Shown here: positions 32,801 through 47,800 of the stretch, piece by piece
Layout: each line of letters opens with the position of its first letter
Position numbering within the stretch: the stretch's first letter is position 1
Source: Trachythela sp. YZ-2020
Taxonomy: Eukaryota > Cnidaria > Anthozoa > Malacalcyonacea > Clavulariidae
Assembly (NCBI GenBank): GCA_016169945.1
Contig: JADLSH010000199.1
Location: 4,698,001 to 4,762,000, forward strand
Direction of reading: 5' to 3'
Length of the DNA: 64,000 nucleotides
Notes under the pieces: model-generated
Told to the model about the DNA's origin: nothing
Databases searched by the model: none
What the model saw: the letters and a program-made list of their open reading frames with translations, nothing else
Made by a program: the position numbers and the translations under genes

Positions 32801-35800
32801 GCAGCTCTTTTGTAGAATGCTACCCACACTGACCCCATATTTGAAACCGACATTTGAAACCGATACTTTGAAACCGATACTTTGAAACAGTCGAAATATT
32901 CTTTCAAAGTTTATTAGTTCGGTTGATAAATAGAACAAATATTGTTTCGAATGGCAACGATTTGAAAACTGCTGTGGTTTATCTAAATTACAAAACCCCT
33001 GAACAAATTACATTCACCATTCAACGTTTCGACAATCCACTCAATTTTTTTATAAAGGGCGATCTATTAAAAGATGCTATGTGAGATACTCGTGGGATGA
33101 CCTTAACGTCCAAAAGGTAAAGATACTCTTGTATCTACAACAACAACGTTATCCCTCAAGTATACAGGATGTCCCAAAAAAGTATCGCTGTTTGATTTAA
33201 TGTAGCGCAAAAACTACAACAGGTATTTCACTCAAATAAGTTTTATTGTATTCAAAAAGGGCTAACTTAAATTTTTCTTGAAATTTGATGCAATATCGAC
33301 TGAGATACAGATGTTTGAAATGCGATACGTTTTTAAAATTAGTGAAAAAACGAGAAAAAACAGCTTATTAAATTGATTTGAAAACAGTTGTTATTTTATC
33401 ACGAGTATTGTCAATTTCAATGACGTTAACTTTAACTTCAGATTATTTCCTAGTAGATTTACTATTTTGTTAGTCTTTAGTAACCCTTGAAAATAAAAAT
33501 GGAATAATAATACACATTGACAGAAAATTTAGTTGAAAACATTGAAGACAGCTTCGTGAGGCAATTGTTTTGGCATGTGAAACTTTGGATGAAGAACTGA
33601 TCCAAAATTCCTTTGTTAGCATGGTTTCCAGAGCAAGAAGATATGTTCATTCTCAAGGGCAAGCTTTTCCAGATGATCAAATCTTAATCTTTGGAACAAT
33701 AACGTTGTACATGCGTTATTTTGCCCAAAATAGAAATATTTATCAAGTTTAACCAAATAGATATTTGATCGGGGTTTTTTATGCTAATTTTTGGCAATTT
33801 CAAAAATGCTCAGATACGTCAAGCAAAGAATCGGATCCGACAAATCGGATAATGTGAACAAAACAAAACATGTCCTGATTTATAAACAACCACACGACCA
33901 TATAGGAGATAAGCTAAACGGGCTTCTTACAACTAGCCCAGTTAACTATAATTTTCAGTTAAACACGCTTGGCCAAGATACACATACCTTTTCTATCAAT
34001 GACATTATTCAAAAACCTCAACGTTCTGCCATCCACACTATCTTTAAGCACTTTGAGTCGCTTACGAATCTTAACGACAAGTGTTTCTAAACCTTCAACC
34101 CTTCCTTCGAAATCATTATTCTGAAATTCTATCTCCTCATCGCTATAATACTCTTCATTTCTCGCCTCAGAAAACTCCCTTTCCGTCAAGTTTAAGTACG
34201 TCCCTAACACACCGATAAGATTATCGACGTTTTCAAGTATTTCTTCTTGTGTTTCGACGACATCTTGTTTCACGAGTTCTTGAGATGCTCGTTCCATCAT
34301 TTCGTCAGAGCGACAAGCGGTACACTCGAGAGCGTAAAATAATTGCATAGATAAAACTTCGGTAAGCAGAAGTGATTTTGTACTGGAATGTTTGTCGTTG
34401 GAGAAATGACGTTTGTTTTGTAACTCTTCCTCGAGGGCAAGTCTCGCGTCTTTTTCACGAGAAAGTTCTGCTTGAAGTTTCGACATGCCTTCTGCATGAG
34501 CACTCGCCTACAACCCAGAAAGACATGCATGAGTATTATTCTGAGCGGATAACAAAAGTTGAACCGAACAAAATTTTCATGCTAAAAGGGTTTTCTCGGC
34601 AAAGTTTTTAAGGTAAATATCACGAAATATAGTAAACAAACGTTATTTATACTGAAGGGTCATGCTCTATTGCTCCAGTGTTAATACAGAAGAAAACTGG
34701 AGGGTATAGTATGTATAGCTAACATTTTTCTATAGTTTAACAATTGACAAGCTTTCCTTGACAATTCCTTTTGTGAATATTTGCATATGTTATTATTACT
34801 AGCGTTCAGAGGGTGCTGAATTCACTAACAAAAGTAGCTAAAATTCTCATATGGTGATTAAACGTTTTGATCAGACTGTCCTGCCTAACAGTTCTAAACA
34901 ACGACGTTGACTTAACTACATTGCCTAAATTTAGACAACAATGAGCACGAGTGCCTCAATTTTAGAACATTCCCATTGGCCATAATTTAGGTTATATATT
35001 TGATCACCGAAAATTTTAGATTTTTCATGGCAATTTCGATAAAGACGTAAATTTTGCCAGAATCTCATTCGTTCGCGATAGTACGGATTCCCCTCTATAC
35101 GCATTTAATAGGATACCTGTGAATCTAACAAGTGCTTTAGGGCAGCATACGCCTTTCTCGCTTCGCTTAAGCCATCGCCAAATTTCATTTCTGCCGCCAT
35201 ATCTGCTTCTTTCTTTGACATATCTAGCTCATGTTGCTGGCTCAGCTTTAATTCCTCGATTTCTTTATCTGAAAATAACAAGGACAAAAAAGAGGTCAGA
35301 TTAGGATATCAATTTAATCAATAGATTGATCAATCGATCAATCAATCAAAAGCGTAACTCACCCTCCAAACATCCAACAAAAAACAACAAATAAACATAA
35401 AACAACAAACAACAAACAAACAAGTTATCTGAACAAATCGTCAAATGCATTTATTTTACAAGATTTCGGGCACATTATAGAACTGGACAATGTGAATACA
35501 AAACAGAAAATAGATTAATCAAACCACTGATCTGAAAAGTAGACTGGATAGCGCAACCTATTGTTGACTGGTGCAGAAAATGAAGCCAGTTAAAGATTGC
35601 TAAGACAATAGAAATCCGCCATTACTAAGGAACCAAATATACAGGAAAAGTTCTTTTTTAAACTCTAAAAATACCAGTGAGATTACTATTTTAGCACATG
35701 AACCATCTCAAGCAATAAATTTCTACCATTATACGCTAAAAGTGTTGTCAGTTGGTCCCTTCTTAGTAATAGCTGGCTTTCGGCTTCAGTTTTAAAACAA

Positions 35801-38800
35801 TAGATACTAAATCCAGTATTATTCCCAGATCAGTGAGTCAAACAAATATACAACAAAATACATCAAGCACATAACCAAACTGATCATACCTCTCGCATCA
35901 AGAAGTTTCGCCAAATCATCACTCAGTTTCTTATAATCCATCTGTGAAACAAACCAATTTAAACATGGGCATGGCTTAATCTATTAATTCTTGTATAAGA
36001 TAATGTTTGAATGACACTTAAAATTTAAGGCAGAGTGACTTTTGGGCTCAGAAAAATGAGATTGCTTCGTCCTTAAGAAAAGCCTCATCCAAATGGCGAG
36101 TTTAAGTGAACGTTACAGGCCAGCAGATGATGGTCAACTTCACAAGTGTTGACTTAAAGTAGGAAGCAAATTAAAATAGATATCTCTTTTGTATTTATTT
36201 GCTACCAAATACAAGACGACTACATATAACGCGAAGATTCACATTTATTTTTTCACTCTGATAAATGCCGGTTGACCACCATTTGCTGCACTATTGAAAC
36301 CTAATTATATTGAAGGATATTTCAGTTCTAAAGAGCCATGTACGGCTTCAAATTTTCTTAACCTACCTCAACGTTTACATAAGCTGTATTCCTAACTTTC
36401 ATCGCTCTAGATCCAAAATTCAAGGAGCATTTTGTCTCATGAACGTAAAGTTCTGACGGAGAACAACAGACCTAAATCAAATGAAAGTTAGCACCGAGAT
36501 AGATATGTTGCTTATCATAATTTGATTCGTTTTTCAAATGTACTTCCGAGGTTTTCCTGGTCACTGAAAATAAGTTGGCAGTCTTTCAAAGTTTGTCTTT
36601 ATACACTTGTAAGTTGTCAACAGCCATGCGTTCAGTTCCTTGAATACCCTGTAGGTTTGCCATAAATATAATCGGAAGTGACGAAAATATACAAATATAT
36701 ATTGACAATACAATGCAATATATCCAAGTCGCATCAAGCAAATATAAAATAAGCATTATACTGTACAAGCTTATTGAGCTACAACTGGATGCTAGTGTAA
36801 TCCATAACTGCATGCTAGTGGTTTTAGCATGAGTATATGCTAGTGGTTTTAGCATGAGTATATGCTAGTGGTTTTAGCATGAGTCTAAACTAATGCTTGT
36901 ATATATCCATGTGTGGTTAGTTTGTCTTCACTGGTCACCTACAACATTGAAATAAAATTTCAAAACCAAGGATTGGATCAGGATGAAGTCCGGACAGTTA
37001 GTTCCAGTCTGAGGTGATGCCAAAGACTGGAGCCAATTGCAAGGTTTTGAAATGACATTCTACTGTATATTCTTGATGTTTCAAGTCTTTGGCCTTGGTA
37101 GAACTTCATCCATTCCTAGGACTTGATTAAAATTTATACAATCCTTGCTCTTAATCAAACTACATCGAGTCCTAGCACTGAACTACTGTAAGTATGCTTG
37201 ACCTGGTTTCAAGTACCATAATGTGACCAAAAATAAACTAATATGATTGTATAACTTCCTCACGAGTTAAACAAGTTGAGATAGTTGATTACAGTTTCTC
37301 AGTTTCGGTAATCGTCAGTCAAATCATTCGCACTTACCACCAGGCTAGTTTTGCAATTTCCCCCCAAACTTTCTTGTAGAAGCCTTGTCAAAGTGGAATT
37401 CCTGAAAGGAATATGTCCAGTACGACCAGTATCCGCACTTTCTGCTAACGCTTGAATAACATTCCTGAAAATATGGATGATTGAGTCAATCATAGTGGCT
37501 GGCAATCGCAATGATGTGGAATTGTTTTGTAATGGCATCGGTTCTGGCAATAATGTCGACGGTGATTATGACCATGCTTGCAGGATAAGGTGATCATGGT
37601 CATGATGGTAACATGGCGGTGGTGGTAGCAGTAATGGTAGAGGTCATGATGGTGATTATTGTGGATACGATCATAGATTCATAGTTGTAGTGATCCTGAT
37701 TAATTTTGTACAAATGATGGTGGTCATAATTCTGATGATGGTGTTGATGGGTGGTGATGATTATGAGTATGGCATAGTTCGACCCCCCATAATGGGGGGG
37801 GGGGTTACAGAAAAGGGGTGGGTTGATTTAAAAAAGGGGAGGTCAGCAAAAAAAGCTGTCATAAAAATTGTAGAACAAGCGTTTTTTCAAAAGTGCAGAA
37901 AATTAAGACGAGTCCCTAAAAATAAATGTTGAGTTCATGTTGATTATTTTGTTGATGGAAGTTTCTTTGGATATTACACAACCTTAATATTAATTCTGCA
38001 CCATTTGCACGTGTCAACCTGTCAAATTTTGCTCTCTGAAAAAAGTTGTTGTAAAAGGGGGATGAAAAGTTTTAAGAAATGGGGGACAATGGTAAAAGGG
38101 GGAGATATTTTAAAAAGGGGGGAGTAAAACCCCTTTCCGAACTATGATGGTGGTAATCAGGTAATGGTGCTATTGCTTAGTGGTGGAAGTGTTCCCATTG
38201 ATTATATCAGTGGTGATTATACTAGTTCATGATTGTAGTCCTACTGGTTAAAGTGGTAGTGGTGATTATATATTTGATGATGATTATAGTGGTGATGATA
38301 ATTCGGCAGGCTAATAATGACAGTAATGATGTCAGTACTTAGTGGCTAGTGGTGTATGTGGGCGGTAAAGGTAATTAATGATGATCTTTACATGTGTTTG
38401 ACTCACCCAAGCTCAAGTAAAGAGAAATTAATATGCTGAGCCTCGCTTAGTCGTTCTCCTTCCGCATTTGTTTTCTTTATACGCTCACTTCCCGCTAAAT
38501 CACAACTAGAAAAGTTACAAAAATCATAGATATGAAATAATGCTTTTGAACTAGTATCATAGTTTATGTCATATCAAAATCACATAGTTGCTTACAAATA
38601 CAGTAAATATGGGAAGCAGGAGTGGCAGATGCGGTTAGCGCGCTGCCCCATACCTCTGAGTTAAGCCTGATATACAGCTGATCGAGGGCAATTTCTCCGG
38701 CTACTCCGCTTTTCCTCTAAAAACTAACCCTTAGGGATTAAACTAACTAACCCTCGGAACCTGTGTTGTAAAACCTGTTGAGGGTTTCCGTCCACCTCAA

Positions 38801-41800
38801 AGTGGTAAACATAATTAACTACAGAAAACCAAACTAACCTATAAATATCCTCAAATAATTATAAATGTCCTTACATATATAAATGTCCTTTAAGGACCAC
38901 ATCTTCATTAAATGTCATCATTTTCGACAAAGGATCATCTTCCCCCTAGAAAATAAAGTAAAGTTAGAGATAAAGAAACAATCAAATGTTGTGGCGACAG
39001 CTGGATTTGGGTTCCTTATATTATTGCTAATAGTACTACCACACGCTCCTCCTAAAAACCTGCTCAAATTATCCAAGCCCCTGTAAGAATTTCAATTCCG
39101 CATTAAGAAGATACAATATTCCTTACTTCACTTTCACTTGATTGCCCATCTGATGAGAATGATTTCTAAATAATAAAGTACGGTTTTTACATTAAATTCT
39201 TGCTTATTTTTCACCACAACTCGTGTCTTGATATGCAACAAATCGTGTCATGCACGTATGTACCGTTATTTGAAAACTTATCAGCTATTATACAAACGTT
39301 TTATTGCATGTATTAAATTGGCAAACTAAAATTTAGATGTATAACATTTAGATTTTTGTGGAATATTGATCGACATATAAAAGTTACAATTTACAGATAA
39401 GCAGAAACTTACAGATAAATCCACAATGCCTGGAGTTTCAACACCTTCAGAGAGTAAAGTAGCATGAAGTTTCTTATCAAACTGCTTCTTTCCTGAGGCT
39501 GATGATGTTTTCGCTTTGTCTACAATTTCAGAAATACATATAGAATTACCTAGATGAAACATTTCTTCTATAGACCTTATGAGAAGGACGGAGACGCGAA
39601 TGTTGAGATGAATCCCAAAGGTTACGTTGAAGAACAAGATGAGGAATGAAGAGATGGAGATGTGGAGTGGTAGACATTGCAAAGAAGGTGAGTGAAGCAA
39701 GGATGAGATGGTATAGACACGTATTAACAAGAGATGAAGGAAAGCCGGTCAGAGACATTATGGAATTAAGAAATCAGAGATAGATGTGAGGTGCTAGACA
39801 TTGCAGAGAAGTAGAAAAAAGAAAGGCTGAGATGGTATAGACACGTATTAACAAGAGATGAAGGAAAGCCGGTCAGAGACATTATGGAATTAAGAAATCA
39901 GAGATAGATGTGGGGTGGTAGACATTGCAGAGAAGTAGAAAAAAGAAAGGCTGAGATGCTATAGACGCGTATTAACAAGAGATGAAGGAAAGTCGGTCAG
40001 AGACATTATGGAATTAAGAAATCAGAGATAAATGTTAGGTGGTAGACATTGCAGAGAAGTAGAAAAAAGAAAAGGCTGAGATGGTATGGACACGTAATAA
40101 GAAAATATGAAGATCAGGACATTATGGAACTAGAGGTAAAGAGGACAAAAATGGCGTCCCCCCCCCCGTAAGTTTCGTTGTTATTTTATGTAGCTTACCT
40201 GAATGTTTCGAGCTTCGCTCTATTGATAATATACACACAGAGTGAGACCTATTTAAAATAATCAAATTAAAAACGTCAGTGGCAAACAACATCAACATTT
40301 ATCGATATTCGTGGAACACGAAAAAATCAAGATTCGTGATGCAAACCTGCTTGATGTTCTGTTCATTTTTGTTTCAGCAAAAATCAATCTCTTTTTTCCC
40401 AACTGCATGAGCGAATGAACCTCATCTGGTCCTCGTACGACATATTCGGAGAGATTTTCCACATAGATTCCTGAAATAAGAGCAACTTCTATGAACGAGT
40501 GTATTTACAATTAATAATAATAATAATTTAATTTATAGTGCGCAAGTTTCATTCATATATGCTCACATGCGCATAATAAAAATATAAAAGAAAGTTCTAG
40601 ATATTTACATGAAAGATAAAAAATAGTTACGTGTAAGATAATCGGCTAAACCCATAATCAGTATAGACTATAAATATTATATACTATTAGTTTCATAAAA
40701 ATATATATAAATATTGTTACTTAATAAAATCACAGTATTATGTCAATAAATATTATAATAAGCTTTCCTAAATAAGTGTGTCTTTAAAAGTTTTTTAAAA
40801 CTTCCAACAGAATCAGCTTGTTGGATGTGTGAAGGTTAAATCATTCCACAAATTAGGTGCTACACATCCAAACGAGCGATCACCAAGAGTCGGTAATGTT
40901 TGATGGTAGTCTTCTGGAGCAAGATTTTCGAATTCGATCTAATGCTGTAAGATGATGGAGGTTTGATAGAAATATAGTTAGGTGCCAGCCCATGAAGTGC
41001 TTTAAAAACAATTAGTAGAACTTTAAAGTCTATTCGAAACTTAACTGGAAGCCAATGTAAATCCTTCAGAGTTGGAGTTATATGATCGAACCGAGAGACA
41101 TTACATATTAATCTCGCTGCTGCATTTTGCACACGTTGGAGCTTGTTAAGCTGAGTCGAAGGCAAACCAAAGTAAAGACTGTTACAGTCATGATACTGTC
41201 ATGTTATTTTATTCAAAATAAATTTAAATATAGATCTTTTTATCGACAATGGCACTTTAATTTAAATTACTAAATTATGACTCACAAACCTTTCTGAGGA
41301 TGCTCTCGTATGGTCAGGTCAATTTTACTTGCAGCGGCATTATTCAACAAATCATAAATTTTCTCCTGATAAATTTGTAGGTATGACATTGAAACCTGTC
41401 GCAAAAAACAAAATATTTAGACATGCTGTAAATAACGGAACAAAACTCAATATCAGCGAACAATATACTTTGTTATAAATGATGTCTTGTTTGGAAGTCA
41501 TTTCGGGGGCATTAATTTAATGGTTCAACAATTCCACTCATTCTAACTTAAACCTCCATCTTACTTTATAATGTAGGTTTTCATTAGCTGCCATTTTTCT
41601 AAAACTCTTCTCAATAATGGTGGCTGCGACTCCATCAGGCGACATTAGAGTGTATGTTTTACCTATATTTAAAACATCGTTACAACTGATTTAATGGCGA
41701 CGTACACAAGAAACCGATGACGATGCCGTTCTGAATCTTTGGACGAATTTTTCATCTTGTGTATTGATGGCACAGTGGTTGGTGCATATGCTTTGGAACT

Positions 41801-44800
41801 CAGCGACCGGGCTTCGCGGTCCCTGCAATAGGCAGTTGTCTGAGTATAACTTCAACTAAACTGGTGGGTTATGGTGGGGTTTTTTCTTGGGGGGGTGAGA
41901 TATCCCCTCCCCCCACCCACCCAATGTTTAAATTGCACTTTTGTTAGGCAAATTGTGCCATATTGGTCGGGCAAAAATACGTTCAAGTAATGTTGAATAA
42001 TCTAATATACGACATTTTCTGACCAACAGAATTCTGTAAAAATTTCCCCCCAAAGTGCATGAAATGGCATTTCAAATGCAGAGAATTTTCAAAATTTTCG
42101 GAGGGAGCATGCCCCATACGGGCATTCCCCCTAGTGGCATCGCGGTTTCGACACTCGATGCCCATGCCTTCCCGCTAGTGACATGGGGGCCCCAGTTTTT
42201 GGGTTTGGCCGAGCCCTTTACGTTATGTTTTGACCACGCGCTTTCTTCCGGCAAAGCGATCCCTCCCCGCCCTAATGGTTAGACCGAATTTACGCCCCTG
42301 AAAAAGGTTTCCAGTTTGACTCTAACAAACACCATATTAGGTTTCCTTCGGGTATTCTCTCCTCTGTAGTAACAATGACAAATAAGGGATGACCCTTATT
42401 GGTACTCTAAGCAGAACAGTTCAGAAGAGCTATCAAAGTACCTGATCCAGTTTGACCATACGCCATTACCGTTCCATTAAATCCATTTAATGCAGCATTT
42501 ACCAGTGGCTTGCTGATAAAATTTGAAATCTATTCAAGAGAGAATTGAGAAGAAATAAAGTTTAGGTAAGATACAGACCAATTGCAGTTGATCTTAAAAT
42601 GAGCTCACACATAATATCTGGAGGACAAGATCCGCTGGCAAAGGGAATAATGAACTGCAGTCGGAGTGCTGACTGTTGCTACTAATTCTAGCCTGACTAG
42701 TATAGTACAGTTACTGCTTTGCAATGTTTTATTCAGTGTTTCACTTTCAACCTTCCTATATTGCCAGTAAACCTTCCTCACAGATGAAACCCGCATACCC
42801 GCAGCTTTTTGCTACGGGTCAACAAGTGCATGAGGCTATAGCATTGCTGTTGAATAAACTTAATCATCTAAAGCATGTTTCTGCCCGTTGCCACCCAATT
42901 GACATTTTCCATGCTAAATGCATAGGCAATTTCATTCCGAAAAAACAAATGTCAGCCCGACACAAAATCACAATGCTTAAATGTAGGCTTAATGAAAAGA
43001 TCCCTTGAACAATGTAAACTAAAATTATATATCTTCACCTGGGGATTGGTAGTTTCTGGCGGGAAGACATGATCAAATTGATAGTTCTTATCCAGACCAA
43101 CTCGAGTGTCATTGATCAGTACCTGTGATGTTATTGGAAAACAAATTGAATACTAGCGATTAGTCTTGCAATTGATTGTAGTGTTAGAGGCTTTGCTCAA
43201 GGACAAGATGAGGAATGAAGAGATTAGATATGTGGTGGTAGACATCGAGATGGTATGGACACTTAATAATAACAAGAGATGAAAGAGAGCCGGTCAGAGA
43301 CATTGTGGAGTGAAGAGATTGGAAGATGTGTGGTGGTAGACATTGCAGAGAATATAACAAAAGCAAGGTTGAGATGGTATGGATACTTAATAATAAGAGA
43401 TGAAGGAGAGCAGGTCAGAGCCATTGTGGAGGGAAAGATTAGAAGATGTGTGGTGGTAGACATTGCAGAGAAGATAAAGGAAGAAAGGCTAACATGGTAT
43501 GGACACGTAATGAGAAGAGATGATGGAAAGCCAGTCAGAGACATTGTGGGGTGAAGAGATTAGAAGAAGTGGGGTGGTAGACATGGCAAAGAAGATAACA
43601 GAAGCAATGCTGAGATGGTATGGGCACATAATAAGAAGAGATGTAGGAGAGCAGGTCAGAGACATTGTGGAGTGAAGAAATTAGAATATGTGGGGAGGTA
43701 GACATTGCAGAGAAGATGGGGGTGAGATTGTACGGACATGTAATAAGATGAGCAGGGTTCTGTCCAGGACCATGTGAGTGCCGGTACCTGTATCCCTGAG
43801 GGCATGACCCCCTCCCATCCTGCCGACAACTTTTAAAACTTGATCGACTGGTCTCATAGTACCTCGAAACGCGACATCAATTAACAAAGTGATTAGAGCC
43901 GTTTGTCAGAAGTCTTTCTGGCTTTGGAGGGATAGCGTATTTCTCCGAATCACCAGTAACTAATATGGTGCGCATTGTAGTGCTGAATTTCATCTAATAC
44001 TAACGTTTAAATAATAAAATTTGCCAAGATAAAAGATTACTTGTATAAAATATCTATTACAAAGTACAACATTGGGGTTTTCGTACTGCATATTTGAAAC
44101 CTTTCATGTGCCGGGCGGAAGAGTCTGCTTTGGCGTGAGTGCCGGGCGACACTGCTGAGTGCTGGGCGCTAGCGCTGACGGTGGACATGGCAAGGGATAA
44201 AAATGGACGGATGACATGAATCCAAGCGGAAAACCCTAGGTTGACCAAGGCGTAGTGAAAGTGTAGAATTGGGACTAACTGAAAGCAGAGTAATTGTGCG
44301 GGGGGGGGGTAATAACAGTACATACCGTTCAGTACAAATATGGTATTTTGTATCTGTAAATATTCTGAATTTTGGGCATCTCGCTCAATAGAATTGAATG
44401 TTGAAGGTTTTTGTAGTTGGAGATTTTGAGTGAAAGTTATATAGATATTTTGAGACCTAACCAGGAGCAGTCGCACAAATCAAACCTACTTGGCAAGAAT
44501 CAAACCTATAACTTGCACTTACACATGAACTTGTGGTTATCTCTTGACAACTGGACTCTGTAGCTCAGTTGGCAGACACTTGGCGGAGCGCTGCATCGGA
44601 ATCATATGTTTTATCAGCCTTTGGTACAGAATAAGTATCAATCTTTAATTACAATTACTACTTTAGTTTATATTAAAACACTTGAGTGGACATGAATTTT
44701 ACCAGTCTAAATGCATAATAGATAGAGAAATAAAAATATATACATGAGCAGTGAACTATTGTCAATACTGTATACAATTATCGCCCTTGGTAGCACAGTT

Positions 44801-47800
44801 ATCAGAACAAATGCCTTTTAACTCTGAGATTGAGGATTTAATTCATTTTTTCCCACACTGTAATGTTTCCAACTCAACACAATTTCACTATAAATGGATT
44901 ACTGTTGTTTGCATCTCAGAATGAACAAAGGTAGATAAAACATTGTCTATTGCTCACATGAAACTTCAATATTTGTCAAGAGCATTAGGTTGGTTTTAAT
45001 CTGACAAGCCAACTATGCTTAACTAAGATCATGCTGATTGGCAGAGCCGATTGAGATGTTCAAAATATCAGCACAGACAATGTTTATATCTGCAGTCCTT
45101 CATTAAGCCCGGTCAAGTGAGGACGAGAGTTGATGAGAGTTGGCAAGTGAGAGTTTGCATGAGAGTTTAACCCATTAAGCCGCAATGCATTTTACTCTGT
45201 CTAACGCCAGATGATTTTACTCATCAAGGGGAATGTGTTGGGAGGGTGTTAGCCAGAAGAAAAAAATATTCAGCAATTTAATGGAATTGGGAAATTCAGT
45301 TAGGAGATATTTCTTAAAATTAACTTGGGTCTGAATGTCGCATCTTTAAATGGCATTCTCTGTGCGTTCGGATAGCACATTTTTAGCAGAATTTTAAATC
45401 TTTCAAATATATAAAATCCAGCCATAGTGATATTGTATGTGTGATATACAGCTTTCAGTTGAAGTCATTTTGAAAAGTAAAACTCATCATAAAATACAAA
45501 TTTGCCTGAGAATACACTGATCTGGTTCCCAATTATTTTTGAAATCGAGCCATCGTATTTTTTACTTTTTTTCATAAAAGTTATGCTAGCATAATGCAGA
45601 ATTCTTTACTGTACAGTAGCTAACACCCTGCATGCCCCAGTCAGACAACAACAAAAGTTGCATGAGCCCAGTCATAACATGTTATTTTGTTAAGCTAATT
45701 CTTATTTGAACCAGCTCAAAGTTGATGAGAGTCGCTGGTCAAATGTGAGCGAGAGTTGCATTAACTCATCCTCATTTGACCAGGCGTTTTACAGATGCAA
45801 ATGACAGTAACTTTTTAATCTAAAACTACTAAAATTGGCACCAGATCCAAATTTTGTACCATTTTTACTCCAACAAAATCCAATAAAATCCAACATTCCA
45901 GGGAGGTATTCGTCTTCAAGCAGGGGGTGTATTTCCAATTCTTACTCCTCACCTCTGTAGATAACTGTATTATTGTCAGTCTCATGTATTTTAACTTCAT
46001 ACAACAAACCACGAGGCAACAACTCTGATAAATTACTCCATACAAACACTGCTAGGTTCTCTGTCGTACTCACAACATTCTCAAAATAGGCCACATCTTT
46101 GTCAATACACTTGTGGTCTAATGGCGCCACAATTGCCTGATTCAAATAGTCTTTCAATGTGCATATATTCACGACAAATCCAGTTTTAGGATCGATTTGA
46201 CCTCTCACTGTTACTTCGAACGTATAGTTATGCCCGTGGCCGTTCGGATTATTACATTTCCCATAAATTTTTTTGTTCTCTTCGGCGGATAAATTGTTGT
46301 TGTGTAGTCTGTGTGATGAACATATCTTCACTTTTCTTGTTAAGTATGCCACTGGCATTATCTTTAAAATACAGCAGCTACTACGCAATTTTCGTAGACA
46401 GAATGATACTTTGTAAATGAATCTACCACTGTGCAAATTTCTAGCAAAATCGAGCGATCAAAAGATGTTTTACTGTAAAGTCTTTAATAGTCTATCAGAG
46501 TATAAAATACTGCGTTTATAAAAGACATTTCCTGTTCTTTGTGTTCTTTGTTATCACGTGCGAATATCCATAATTGATCCTAATTGTTCCGCAACCGGAA
46601 TTTGCTCATTTTGCTGGGAAAATTTGCTCCGGTGTTTTATTCAAACTTTTATTTTTAAACATTAGCATTCATCCAATTCTATATAAGGCTATTTATATTT
46701 TAGATATAATAATTTATCCCACTATTATACAAAAAAATCTGGTGAAAAACGTAGCATCAAACGCAACTTCGCCGAGTACCAAATAACTTTTAAATACATC
46801 ATTCAAAAGGATCAGCAAGGATCTATATGCTTGGGCAGCTTGGCATCTAGAAAAGGATCCAGAAAAAGTTTGATAAATTTCTTACCTCCTTTTTATCTTC
46901 TGAGACTTCGACTGCAGTTTCATCTTCTCTCTCCAACTCATCAACATTTAGAGGTCGGATACGTATATAACATTTTACTCTGCCAGAGGCTAAAAGTATT
47001 AACATCGTATATTTCATGCATGAGATTGTAACATTTATCAAATGCCGCGGAAGCATCTCAAAAGTAGGGGGGGGATGCGCCAAAAAGGGGCACCTATCAG
47101 TGGTACACCCAGCGTCATTTTTTGGGGGGATCAAAATTATCCTGATGGTGCAATGAAAGGAACAGGCATTGTAAGAGGGTCCGACAAGTTCCCCCCGGGA
47201 AAAATTTGGGTTTCTAAGGTCTCTGCAACACCATTTCCTACATTCGAAGTCATTTTTTTACCTAATCTAAAAGTTATAAGTACATGGATTTTGCCGGCCC
47301 AATGATTGGAAAATGGCACTTTCAGACTAGAAAAGAGGGCACTTTCATTTCAGAAAAGTGGCACTTTTTCCATTTTGAAAAATTAGGGGGTACATGCCCC
47401 CAGTACAACCCCCGACAGGTTCCGCTGCCCCTGTCATTTATCACTGAAATCAGTGGTGTGAAAAGTTTGTTCACGGTGTGGTTTGGAACTACATCTAATG
47501 ATTATGATGGTAATGGTACTAGTGGTGGTGATGATAATGGTTCTAAAGATGATTATGGCTATTATATGGAAATGGTAGCGATCTAACGATGAAACATAGT
47601 TTTCCTTGCTAAGTCTCCTTTTGAATAAAATAACAAGTGTTCGTGTTTACGGCCGTCAAAAAGATCAGAACGTTGTCATTCATGGAAAGCGAGCTGGTCA
47701 CTGAATTCCTTTACCAGCGACAATATACTTCTCGAAATTTTGAGAAAAAGCATACTCCGAATGATATACATCTTGTAAACACTATTATTTTATTCAGCCT

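Noticed and set aside
42055..42282. Opposed open frames near 42.1 kb
   Set aside because: Produced by a G/C-run repeat; no splice-consistent boundaries.
44548..44610. tRNA gene
   Set aside because: A-box-like text only; no cloverleaf can be completed.
45815..46045. Frame overlapping the end of PTS
   Set aside because: Shadow frame of the real PTS coding sequence.
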